Part shown: positions 39,921-48,037 of the stretch, in pieces
How the letters are laid out: each line of letters opens with the position of its first letter
Numbering within the stretch: the first letter of the stretch is position 1
NCBI GenBank assembly: GCA_031378345.1
Contig: JANNDY010000089.1
Coordinates: 1 to 64,000, forward strand
Reading direction: 5' to 3'
Length of the DNA: 64,000 bases
Source of the DNA: Emticicia sp031378345
GTDB taxonomy: Bacteria > Bacteroidota > Bacteroidia > Cytophagales > Spirosomataceae
Position numbers and translations under genes: made by a program
The notes under the pieces: model-generated
Told to the model about the DNA's origin: nothing
Databases searched by the model: none
Seen by the model: only the letters and a program-made list of their open reading frames with translations

Positions 39921-40748
39921 GCTCAAGTTAGGCTTGACACAGTTTAAAAAACACTCCCATATTTTGTCAAGTAGTCGCTCTTTAAGATATAAATACGCTT
40001 TCTGATTATCATAACTTTGTGCAATTTTTGGAAGAATTATTTCAAAAATATCACCTAAAAACTCGGAATCTTGCATTTTTGCATTCATATTTTTGATAAA
40101 CTCCGCTTGTGTTGGTGGACTTTTCACTACAAAATTCATATATTCTTTAAAGCATCGAATAATAGTTTCGGCATCAACTTCTGTACTCGATAATGCCCTA
40201 AAAAGGTCAAATAAATCTCTTCCTTTTCGTCGTTGGTATAATGCTCGTAGCTTTGTTCCTAAAAGTTCGGCTAACGAATATGTCGTTATTTCACAATTGC
40301 CTTTAAACCATGTAGAATTGACTTCAAAAGGAAACTTTTCCCACCCCATTACCGAAAAATGCTCTCTGCAATTGGTTTCTATTTTGAGTTTCAATCTTTG
40401 TACTGGTGGAAATTCGGAATCAAAAGGATAAATTAAGGTAAAATTATTCTCTTTTAATTTTCGTTTGGGTTCACCCAAAAATGAAAGTTTCTCTCTTAAT
40501 CTGTCTGCAATTTCACCAAAATTTCCAGCTTTTATTTGAACCAAATCTATGTCTTCCGAATACCTTGCCGCACTAAGATAGAGTTTGTGCAAAGCTGTAC
40601 CACCACGAAAAGCCAAATGATTTGCCAAAAAATCATCTTGGAAAATTTCAATCAAAGCCCTCGAAATGACTAAATCTTGTTCAATTTGAGCATAATTTTG
40701 CCAAGGGCTTTGGCTACTCCATTCTATAATATGTGCTTTTGGTATCAT
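39912..40748 (-). CDS. AbiEii-type nucleotidyltransferase toxin, 3' end replaced by IS sequence
   Basis: The 278-aa protein is a nucleotidyltransferase-fold toxin of the AbiEii/AbiGii family, the effector of type IV toxin-antitoxin systems giving phage abortive infection. Motifs visible are the GGTALHKLYL turn (G49-G50), YSEDIDLV with D66 and D68 as metal ligands, and the conserved TKLRALYQRRKGRDLFDLF helix. The last 12 residues (FLNCVKPNLSEL) are encoded inside the IS256 inverted repeat and beyond, so the native C-terminus has been swapped for an IS-encoded tail. The core looks intact and activity may persist. Its ATG overlaps the antitoxin stop by 4 bp, indicating translational coupling. 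Without a full-length homologue I cannot say how many native residues are missing. Confidence 0.88.
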   Translation of the reverse strand: MIPKAHIIEWSSQSPWQNYAQIEQDLVISRALIEIFQDDFLANHLAFRGGTALHKLYLSAARYSEDIDLVQIKAGNFGEIADRLREKLSFLGEPKRKLKENNFTLIYPFDSEFPPVQRLKLKIETNCREHFSVMGWEKFPFEVNSTWFKGNCEITTYSLAELLGTKLRALYQRRKGRDLFDLFRALSSTEVDAETIIRCFKEYMNFVVKSPPTQAEFIKNMNAKMQDSEFLGDIFEIILPKIAQSYDNQKAYLYLKERLLDKIWECFLNCVKPNLSEL

Positions 40749-41566
40749 TCGTCAATTTCGATTTCTGTGTTTACAACTACTTTCCATTTTTCATTTAATA
40801 CGTAGTTTTTCATTGTTTTACTTGCTTTAAGAGGAATTCTAAAAAAAGTATGCCCCATAGCTTTGCTTTCAGTCAAAAGTTTTTGAGCAATGTCATTTCT
40901 TTCTAAAACCACGTCCATCAAATACCCTAAACGTTGTATTGTTACGACTGGAATTATAGCCAAAAATGCTTGATTTAGTTTTTGAATTTGCATTTCATCT
41001 GCCAATTCGTTCAAAATTGTTGCTGCTCGATTAAGACCACCTATTCGTTTTTCGTATTGAATTAAATCAGTAGCTGTCAGTTCGGCAGATGAAATATTTA
41101 CATAGCCAGTTTCTGTCTTTCTTTGCTCAATCAATGATTGGTTCGGGAAGTTTTTTATATTTAGATACTGTATTAATAAATTCTTTTTTATTGTTGGTCT
41201 TAATGCAGGAAGTGTGCTGACCACATAAAAACTTTGTGGCTGTTGATGTGCTGCACCATACAAGGCAGCGGCATTAGTCAAACCTACATAGTATGGACGT
41301 TTGAGAAAATTCATCAAGCTATCAATAAAATATATTGGTGGCAAGGTGGCAAGATTTTGGTAGCTTGGCGGTACAATTACATAATATCCTCGATGAACAG
41401 AAACAATTTTGTTTGTATTGACTAAGCGATTGAGAGAAAGTTTGATAGCTTCCAAAGAAACAGGGCGTGCTTCCAAACATAATTCTTCCAATGAAAAAGT
41501 TAACCGCCCTTTTCCTTGTAAACCCAAAAGCCAATCTTCGATGTGAAATGATTTATAATTTGCCAT
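40745..41566 (-). CDS. AbiEi-type antitoxin / transcriptional repressor
   Basis: The 273-aa protein matches the AbiEi layout: an N-terminal winged-helix domain (about residues 10-70, with LSLNRLVNTNKIVSVHRGYYVI), then a longer C-terminal region with RPYYVGLTNAAALYGAAHQQ typical of the family. It neutralises the AbiEii toxin and represses its own operon. Immediately upstream is a 57-bp nested palindrome, the expected operator. Stop and toxin start overlap (ATGA). The gene is complete, so the cell remains protected although the toxin gene has been altered at its 3' end. Confidence 0.88.
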   Translation of the reverse strand: MANYKSFHIEDWLLGLQGKGRLTFSLEELCLEARPVSLEAIKLSLNRLVNTNKIVSVHRGYYVIVPPSYQNLATLPPIYFIDSLMNFLKRPYYVGLTNAAALYGAAHQQPQSFYVVSTLPALRPTIKKNLLIQYLNIKNFPNQSLIEQRKTETGYVNISSAELTATDLIQYEKRIGGLNRAATILNELADEMQIQKLNQAFLAIIPVVTIQRLGYLMDVVLERNDIAQKLLTESKAMGHTFFRIPLKASKTMKNYVLNEKWKVVVNTEIEIDE

Positions 41567-41570
41567 TTTG

Positions 41571-41627
41571 AAAGTAATATTTTGCGAAAGTTATCATTTT
41601 TTGATAATTAATGCAAAATATTACTTT
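41571..41627 (-). promoter_or_regulatory. Nested palindromic operator of the AbiE pair
   Basis: Outer arms of 15 bp, AAAGTAATATTTTGC at 41571-41585 and its complement at 41613-41627, are perfect. An inner TTATCA/TGATAA pair (41591-41596 and 41602-41607) has the same centre at 41599. It begins 5 bp upstream of the AbiEi start, where a negatively autoregulating AbiEi would bind. Confidence 0.75.
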
Positions 41628-41965
41628 TTTTGAGAGAAAATATTTAAGATTGTGAGATTTATTATTTGAGGTAAAAAGAATTACAAAATGAAAGTACTTA
41701 GTTTACATTAAGACAAATTTTACTATAAAGAGAGTGTATTGCTTTATAGTGGCAAAGTTAAACTTATTGGTTGTGCATTTGCCATATTGATAAGCATTTT
41801 CGCTCACAAACAACGCTTTTTTATTGCTTTTCAGTTATCCACAGGTGACTCAATTTGTCTGGAATAACAATTTACTTAGTAGTTAAAAAGTAGAGTAGAG
41901 TATTCATTTTCTCATTTTGCTTAATATTTTTGGTCTATTAAATTAGGTAATTTTCTAAAAAACTT
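41628..41965. other. Non-coding gap between AbiE and the system flank
   Basis: This stretch has no supported gene. It is very AT-rich and contains one TTATCCACA (41835-41843), a single DnaA-box match that alone is not meaningful. No inverted repeat or att-like direct repeat was found by eye. Confidence 0.5.
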
Positions 41966-42367
41966 CTATTTAATTCTTTCTTTTGATGAAATACAAGCAA
42001 ATTTTTTATAAATATATAATGCTCTAATAGCCGAAGTTCTATCTGAATAATAATAATTAAGTCCTAAAGGGTCTTCAATAAAGAAATTTTGGGTTTTTAC
42101 ACCTTGAAAAAGGAGTCCTCTAAATCCATCTTTAAATTCTATCACCCATTCATAATAACGACCATCAGTAATACTTGATTTTATAGTTGCCTTTGTGTCA
42201 TGCCCTATATAATTTGGAAGAGTTGAATAAGCAATTTCTTGACTTTGAGTACATGTATTGACCAATGTATTACCAAAAGTTAATGTTGAATCGTTATACA
42301 TATTTGAGTTGCAGTAACCATTTAAAATAATAAAAGAGAAACCGAAAATAAATATAAAAGTTTTCAT
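41966..42367 (-). CDS. Small secreted protein, function unknown
   Basis: The 133-aa product begins with a signal peptide (MKTFIFIFGFSFIILNGYC), so the mature protein is about 114 aa; the Cys near the cleavage site could allow a lipoprotein, but no clear lipobox is visible. It has a central KDGFRGLLFQGVKTQNFF segment suggesting a small beta-sheet domain. No family is recognised. It is transcribed apart from the neighbouring plus-strand gene, with 71 bp between their starts, so the two are divergent and may share regulatory DNA. Confidence 0.6.
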   Translation of the reverse strand: MKTFIFIFGFSFIILNGYCNSNMYNDSTLTFGNTLVNTCTQSQEIAYSTLPNYIGHDTKATIKSSITDGRYYEWVIEFKDGFRGLLFQGVKTQNFFIEDPLGLNYYYSDRTSAIRALYIYKKFACISSKERIK

Positions 42368-42438
42368 AAAAAATTAGTTTTTGTTTTGCGAATTTACGAA
42401 ATTTAATAATATTTTGAAAACACTAATACACATTTATT

Positions 42439-43986
42439 ATGCTGTTCCGAATCTTCATAATCTTCATAGTCAGCAATAACCTTATTTTTGCCCAATCTTC
42501 AACCACACTAAGAAAATATTTAGTCAAAATTATTGATATTGATACTAAAATGCCTTTTGCAAAGCCAATAGGTCTTTCTTTTTCAGATGGCAAAATGTCA
42601 TATCAAGTTTACCCAAGACCAGATAATCAGTATGAAGTAGAGCTACCAGAAAGCAATTTCACTTATGATATCATCTGCAAATATTGTTTAGGTGAAAATA
42701 TTATAAAAGTTGCTGATGCAACCATAAGAGTTACTCGTTATTACCAAACTCCACTTACAATTAATGTGAAAGATTACCAACAAGCATTTAATCAAAAAAT
42801 AAAAGAAAAAGAGGTGATAATAGATACCAGAGAGAGAGAAATATCAAGACAGGCACGAAAAATCTCAACCCAACAATCTACGATTTCAGGTCAAAGTCAA
42901 ATAATTAAAAATCAACAAACAACAATTTCAGATAAAGATAAATCTATCCAAAATTTGGAAAAAGAAAAATCTGAACTCATAACTACAAATCAGGCAAAAG
43001 ACAAAAAAATAGAAACTCAAACCAAAACAATAGAAGTTTGTAATGATGATAATAAATCTCTTACAGATACACTCAAAATTGTAAGAAATAAAGGTGAACA
43101 CTTAATTGATATTATTGAAGACCAACGAAGTAGGTTATTTTACCCATTTATGGAAGCCATTGGTTGTCAGTGTGTGGAATTTAAAAAAAGAAAGTATTTA
43201 ACCATCGGTTATAATATCGCTTTAAAAGAAGATAAACGAACAAGAGATACAATATTTATTCGTGGTCGAAAAGAAAAACTTTATTTCGATTTATATATTA
43301 AAGGACAGGAAAAACCTATAAGTTCAACAAAGAGTCCAGACATGGTTGAATTAACCGGAGAAAGTCAATTGATAAAATTCCCAATTTCTGGTGCCGAAGT
43401 TTATCCAAGAAAGGGTCTTTATAAATTAGTTATTAAAAATGAAAAAATGCAAGAGATAGGAAGCCGTGAATTTCAAAGATTAGCCGACAATTGTAAAAAA
43501 GAATATAAAGATAAACTACCGAAAGAGAGATGGATTGATTCAACTACCAATAGACCACCCTTAATATCTATTTCAAAATCTGTAAATTCAACAGACAAAC
43601 CTGGCAAAATGATTGATAGCAAGAAAATAAGTATCCAAATTAGTGAGTTGAGGAGTGCAGATGTAGAAGGTATAGATGACAATGATTCTGTAAGAGTGAA
43701 GTTATGTGATTCGAACCAAAAAAATTGCAGAGTAGTGATTGATAAGTACCGTGTAAATAAAAATACACCCCCTCGAATTATAGAATTAAATAAGGACGAA
43801 TCAGTTTTAGTATTTGAACATATTTTTATGGGGAATATTAAAGGGTGTTCTGCAACTGTAACTATTAAAGGAAAGGACAAACAAGAGGATTTTAAGATAA
43901 CACCTTCTTTGGGTGTCCGAACAGAAAGTATTACTTTAAGGGTTGACCCAAGGGTTTGGCATGGATTTAAAAATCAGCAAAAATAA
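42439..43986 (+). CDS. Secreted coiled-coil protein, function unknown
   Basis: The 515-aa product has a signal peptide (about 1-18, ending IFAQ), a small beta-rich domain (about 25-110), a long coiled coil (about 115-230, with heptad-like QSTISGQSQIIKNQQTTISD repeats) and a C-terminal mixed region (about 235-515) with several Cys. It is the only plus-strand gene in this part and converges on the minus-strand cluster with only 3 bp between stop codons. Its rod-like middle suggests it spans the periplasm or forms oligomers. It may be a partner of the neighbouring membrane machine, but the only link is position. Confidence 0.65.
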   Translation: MLFRIFIIFIVSNNLIFAQSSTTLRKYLVKIIDIDTKMPFAKPIGLSFSDGKMSYQVYPRPDNQYEVELPESNFTYDIICKYCLGENIIKVADATIRVTRYYQTPLTINVKDYQQAFNQKIKEKEVIIDTREREISRQARKISTQQSTISGQSQIIKNQQTTISDKDKSIQNLEKEKSELITTNQAKDKKIETQTKTIEVCNDDNKSLTDTLKIVRNKGEHLIDIIEDQRSRLFYPFMEAIGCQCVEFKKRKYLTIGYNIALKEDKRTRDTIFIRGRKEKLYFDLYIKGQEKPISSTKSPDMVELTGESQLIKFPISGAEVYPRKGLYKLVIKNEKMQEIGSREFQRLADNCKKEYKDKLPKERWIDSTTNRPPLISISKSVNSTDKPGKMIDSKKISIQISELRSADVEGIDDNDSVRVKLCDSNQKNCRVVIDKYRVNKNTPPRIIELNKDESVLVFEHIFMGNIKGCSATVTIKGKDKQEDFKITPSLGVRTESITLRVDPRVWHGFKNQQK

Positions 43987-43989
43987 TTT

Positions 43990-45003
43990 TTAGAGCTTAA
44001 AATAGTTTTTTAGAGCAACCTGAAGGTTTTTGGTTTTATGTGTTTCATACGGAATGATAGTAACTCTTACTTCAAATGCACCCTCATTATTTGCCACATC
44101 ATTGTCATTTAGTTCAAAAGCTAATTTTCCAGAATTCTCAGATAAAAACACCGTACCCTCACCTTGTTCAGCATAACATGATGTAATCTTTTTAAGTACC
44201 TGTAACAACGGTTCAGCCACAGACGGAAATAAATTTTCACCTACTGAAGCAATTAAAACACCATGCTTATAATTTTTAAATTGAGGTTTATTATAAGTCT
44301 GAACTCCAAGATTAATTCCTGACGCTCCACTAACATTTATAAACCTACCCAATGAAACAGTATTTTTTACAGTAATTATCACCAAATCATTCTGTTTTGT
44401 AGTAATATTAGTAATATATTTCTCTAAAGATTTTGTAGGTACTTTAATATTATAAGTTTTTGAATTTGCTAATTTTTCACGACATACAAATCTTAATTTA
44501 CTATCTACTTTACACCACACACTCTCAGACATCGACTCATTGAATGTTCCCAAATTTCCAGTTCCCTCTCCAATTGTTTGAATGAAAATATTACCCGTAG
44601 TATCTTTTATAATTTTACGCTGTACTTTTCCTGGATGCAAAAAATGATAAATGCCCTCTTTAAATAAATTTTGTCGAGTATAATTAGTTAACATCAATTG
44701 TTCTTCATCTATTTTTATAGTTATCGTTCCAAGAATGCCAATAAAATAAGTCCCACATTTTTGAATTGGTGTGTTTTCACTTGAAGGTGCTGCATGTGAA
44801 ATATTACTCAAGAGCATTTGGAAAACCATTTCACGAGTACACCCAGCTTCGCTAACATTACAAATTGTTGATGAATTAATTGTATAAGTATGATAATCAG
44901 GATGATTTGAAGAAAAAACATCAACAATATCAGGATACCCACAAATTTGTGAGAAAGATTGAAACGAAAAAAAGATAGTATAAATTGTAAATAAGATTTT
45001 CAT
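43990..45003 (-). CDS. Secreted protein at the distal end of the Hsp70/tubulin cluster
   Basis: The 337-aa protein has a signal peptide (1-19, ending SFSQ) and several Cys near the N-terminus (CGYPD, TICN, GCTRE). A middle GTYFIGILGTITIKIDE segment and a late GVLIASVGENLFPSVAEP segment suggest beta-rich folds, and the end reads like an envelope protein domain. I recognise no family. It lies 89 bp after the stop of the third VWA gene in the same orientation with no clear terminator in between, so it is probably the last gene of the cluster. The convergent neighbour ends 3 bp away. Signal peptide and position suggest a periplasmic or surface component. Confidence 0.6.
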   Translation of the reverse strand: MKILFTIYTIFFSFQSFSQICGYPDIVDVFSSNHPDYHTYTINSSTICNVSEAGCTREMVFQMLLSNISHAAPSSENTPIQKCGTYFIGILGTITIKIDEEQLMLTNYTRQNLFKEGIYHFLHPGKVQRKIIKDTTGNIFIQTIGEGTGNLGTFNESMSESVWCKVDSKLRFVCREKLANSKTYNIKVPTKSLEKYITNITTKQNDLVIITVKNTVSLGRFINVSGASGINLGVQTYNKPQFKNYKHGVLIASVGENLFPSVAEPLLQVLKKITSCYAEQGEGTVFLSENSGKLAFELNDNDVANNEGAFEVRVTIIPYETHKTKNLQVALKNYFKL

Positions 45004-45092
45004 AGAATTAGAATAGTAGTTTTAAAATATTTCCTCCTATAATATTTAGTGGGGTAGTCAAAAACAAGGTTTATTTTCCCAAAAAAGTCATT

Positions 45093-47051
45093 TTAACTGT
45101 AAATTATTAAAGAAATTATGATACCAACAATAATAAAACAAAGAAGATTATAGCGAGTGATTCTTTTAAATATTTTAACTTCATCATCATTTAATTCGTC
45201 TTCTTTTTCGTCTTTAAGTTTAGGGTTCGTTTTATTATTATAGAAAAACAAAACTGGAAAAACAGTAAATATAGCAATTAAAAAAAAAGGAATAAAAATA
45301 TCCTTACATAGATTTATATACAAAAAAATTAGAGGTAGAAGGGTAGTTAAAAAACCTGAAATTTTAAAATAAATATTATTCAAAAATGCTTTATTCCCTT
45401 TCACACCCCTACTATCATCATCCATATCATCCCTGAAAACTGCATAACTTACTTTTAATCCATAAACTACCAAAGCTATAAAGCCAATCAACACCAGCAA
45501 ATAATAATAGAATGTTAAATATTTAGGAAAAATACGCTGAAAGTAAATTGGATGAATTATACGCACCTTATTTTCTTTATCATTGTTTGAAGGTACTAAT
45601 TCTAACCACATCGTTTCTGGATTTTTGCTAAAGCGATTAGTTATCTTGCAACTCATTGTACTATTTTGTGTAAGATTTATCAATCCCGATTCATTGGGTT
45701 TAAGTAAAATAGTGGTACTGTCTTTGTTAGTTTTGTTGGTAAACTTTACATTAAACCCATCATAAGTAGGGTTTTCGCATAACAAGCTAATATAAAACCT
45801 TTTACTATCACTTAAATTTAAGGAGTCCAAAATAGGAATATCTATTTTTTGTTCAGTTGGAAATTTACCTTCATAAGGAATAATGATGACTTTACCCTCT
45901 TTTCTTATTTTTGATGAAAAAACATACTCCAAATAGTCGGGTTCTAAGATACTATTAAAAAAAACATCTTCGAAATCTTTACTGTTATAATTAGTAAATC
46001 TTGAATATGAAAAAACAGAATTTGGCAAATTAATTGTATCTTTTTTAGTAATATCTTTTGAGTCCTTTTCAGATAATTCTTTTACTTCTTTTTGGGATAA
46101 TGCAGGTAACTGAAATAGATTAAATACTATTTTAATATCTCTTTTAAGTATGTCCTTAATTTCTTTATCAATCAAGTATTTTGCTTTACGCTTAGACATT
46201 TTTGCATCTTGGTCAAAATCGGAGATAAATATAATAGAAACTTCAGAATTAATTGGGTCTTTTATTTCATCCAATTGCTGGTTTATATGATGTAGAAGTG
46301 AATCTAAGGGACTTGTTTGTGCATTAAATGTATTTGTTTGTAGAAAATTTAATGCACCATTAGGTGAATTCAAATCTAACTTATTCCACTTTTCAGTTTC
46401 ATTTTTTGATTTATGAGTAAATAATAAATCTGGACTTGTCTTGGTAGTCCTTGCCCATGATGCAAGACTATAGGATGCACCTTGCTCATTTTTCACCGAT
46501 GAAATTGCAATCAGCATCACTTTATCTCGTAAAGTTAGTTTGGGAAAGGCTTTTATATATAAGGATTCTGCATTTTTATCAACTATTGTATCATTTATAT
46601 GATTTTGATATATAATTGAGTCTTCAATGAGTGAATCAAATTTTATGAAATCCCTACTGAATTCCTTAAAATATAGTTTTTCTTCACCAACTAAATTTTT
46701 AAAAATATTTTTATCATGGGTTGAGCCTGACCTATCAAGGACAAAAATAAAATACTTTTGTTTGTTAGAACTTTTTTCTAATTCATGGGAATTTATTTTA
46801 CAGCCCCAATGCTTTTTAGCACTTATGCAAGCAATCTCCTTAAAAATATAGCCATTCGCATCAATATCATCGCCTAATGAAGAATAAATAACACTCAAAA
46901 GTGTTACTACAAAACCAGTAATTACTGTATTTATAAGTAGATTATCAAGTAAATCTACCAGATTTTGAAGATATTTGACGATAAACGTTTTTTGCAGATA
47001 TTCAACAATAAAATACAAAGGGTTTATGATGTACTTTTTAAAAAAAGCCAT
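45093..47051 (-). CDS. VWA-domain membrane protein
   Basis: The 652-aa protein has an N-terminal membrane segment (about 40-60), a large VWA domain (about 98-330) and three or four C-terminal helices (about 515-650) with an acidic linker between them (DEKEDELNDDEV). The MIDAS motif is D106-R-S108-G-S110-T, so metal-dependent protein binding is likely. A later beta-sandwich-like region (about 375-510) contains SMSCKITNRF. The VWA domain should face the periplasm, judging from the N-terminal helix and basic residues before it. It is separated from the protease gene by 181 bp that hold a weak hairpin at 47182-47203, so it may be expressed less than the upstream genes or from a second promoter. 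Confidence 0.8.
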   Translation of the reverse strand: MAFFKKYIINPLYFIVEYLQKTFIVKYLQNLVDLLDNLLINTVITGFVVTLLSVIYSSLGDDIDANGYIFKEIACISAKKHWGCKINSHELEKSSNKQKYFIFVLDRSGSTHDKNIFKNLVGEEKLYFKEFSRDFIKFDSLIEDSIIYQNHINDTIVDKNAESLYIKAFPKLTLRDKVMLIAISSVKNEQGASYSLASWARTTKTSPDLLFTHKSKNETEKWNKLDLNSPNGALNFLQTNTFNAQTSPLDSLLHHINQQLDEIKDPINSEVSIIFISDFDQDAKMSKRKAKYLIDKEIKDILKRDIKIVFNLFQLPALSQKEVKELSEKDSKDITKKDTINLPNSVFSYSRFTNYNSKDFEDVFFNSILEPDYLEYVFSSKIRKEGKVIIIPYEGKFPTEQKIDIPILDSLNLSDSKRFYISLLCENPTYDGFNVKFTNKTNKDSTTILLKPNESGLINLTQNSTMSCKITNRFSKNPETMWLELVPSNNDKENKVRIIHPIYFQRIFPKYLTFYYYLLVLIGFIALVVYGLKVSYAVFRDDMDDDSRGVKGNKAFLNNIYFKISGFLTTLLPLIFLYINLCKDIFIPFFLIAIFTVFPVLFFYNNKTNPKLKDEKEDELNDDEVKIFKRITRYNLLCFIIVGIIISLIIYS

Positions 47052-47181
47052 ACAATGAGGTTGAGTTTAAGGGAATCGGTCTTTAAAAAATCGTTAGTGT
47101 AGATTGATAATTAGAATATTTTGTATGGAGTAAAACTTACAATTCAACAATAAATTCAAGCCTAAAAGACAATTTTTACAG

Positions 47182-47203
47182 AAAACACTCTCGTAGAGTT
47201 TTC
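47182..47203 (-). terminator. Weak hairpin between protease and VWA genes
   Basis: A 9-bp imperfect stem around ACTCT and AGAGT is followed by a short U-rich stretch on the minus strand. It may attenuate rather than stop transcription of the two distal genes. Confidence 0.3.
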
Positions 47204-47232
47204 AAAAAAAATGATGTATTTTTAAAATAATC

Positions 47233-48012
47233 TTACTTATCAATATCAATTTTTGCCTTAGTCAAGGCTTTTTTGATAGAAGTTATTTTGGTAGAAATGT
47301 TTTCACCTTGCACATTTGGTCCACTACCGCCAACTAATACACCTATGACCGTATTATCAGCTTTTAAGATACAAGGACCACCACTATTTCCCGGATTCGA
47401 GGTGGCATCTAATTTGAATAAATCTAAATTTTGAAATTTATCATTGTTGATATTTCCTTTCGTGATAGAATAATCACCACCTGGATAGCCTATCAAAACA
47501 ACTTCGTCTAAAGGGGCAATTCCATCCGATTCTCCCAAAATTAAGGGTACTATTTCAACAGGTCTTTCTAATTCTAAAACTGCAAAATCTGTCAAAAAAT
47601 ATTCTATTGGTACTGAAGCTGATGGATTGGAACGGTCAACTTGAACATTGGTAGGTGCTATGTAAATAATCTTTGCTGAAAGAGTAATAGGATTAGGAAG
47701 TCGTTCAAAAGTAACTTCTACAAATTTTCCTACCCCCAATTGCTCAACAACATGACGTGCCGTAAGCATTTTAGTTGGAGAAACCAAAAATGCAGTACCT
47801 GTTGCGGTTTTAGCGTTTACTTTTGCAACAGGCTGTTGAATATCATCTGAAAAAGGAGAAGTTGCATTAATAATACCTGTCCAAAACATCAAGTAAATTA
47901 TTATAGGCAAGATTGCAATAGCGGTAAAACTACCTGAAATAATCCGCAAATTGCGGATTATTTTAAGACGATTTTGTTCATATTTGACGGGGCTAATTCC
48001 AAATATTTTCAT
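47233..48012 (-). CDS. Membrane-tethered trypsin-like serine protease
   Basis: The 259-aa protein has a short basic N-terminus, one membrane anchor (about 24-46) and a chymotrypsin-fold protease domain (about 58-255). The catalytic triad is H87 (LTARHVV), D142 (TDFAVLEL) and S210 (SNPGNSGGP). No PDZ domain follows, so it is simpler than DegP/HtrA. The positive N-terminus predicts that the protease domain lies in the periplasm. It is encoded 25 bp after the tubulin-like gene in the same direction, within the cluster. Its substrate is unknown; nearby secreted VWA proteins or the ectodomains of the membrane partners are candidates. Confidence 0.9.
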   Translation of the reverse strand: MKIFGISPVKYEQNRLKIIRNLRIISGSFTAIAILPIIIYLMFWTGIINATSPFSDDIQQPVAKVNAKTATGTAFLVSPTKMLTARHVVEQLGVGKFVEVTFERLPNPITLSAKIIYIAPTNVQVDRSNPSASVPIEYFLTDFAVLELERPVEIVPLILGESDGIAPLDEVVLIGYPGGDYSITKGNINNDKFQNLDLFKLDATSNPGNSGGPCILKADNTVIGVLVGGSGPNVQGENISTKITSIKKALTKAKIDIDK

Positions 48013-48037
48013 GTTTTTAAAACGATTAGTATATCAT

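Larger units (their letters stand above)
38591..39951 (+). mobile_element. IS256-family insertion sequence
   Basis: The element is about 1,361 bp and is bounded by 19-bp perfect inverted repeats, TTTTTTAAACTGTGTCAAG at 38591-38609 and its complement at 39933-39951, and it encodes one transposase. The outer flanks (left ending AGAAGGCTA, right starting CACTCCCAT) share no 8-9 bp duplication, although IS256-type elements normally make one. The two sides therefore probably come from different insertion events or a deletion. Confidence 0.88.

Noticed and set aside
41835..41843. DnaA box TTATCCACA suggesting a replication origin
   Set aside because: Only one copy was seen, without other boxes or an unwinding region, so chance is the best explanation.
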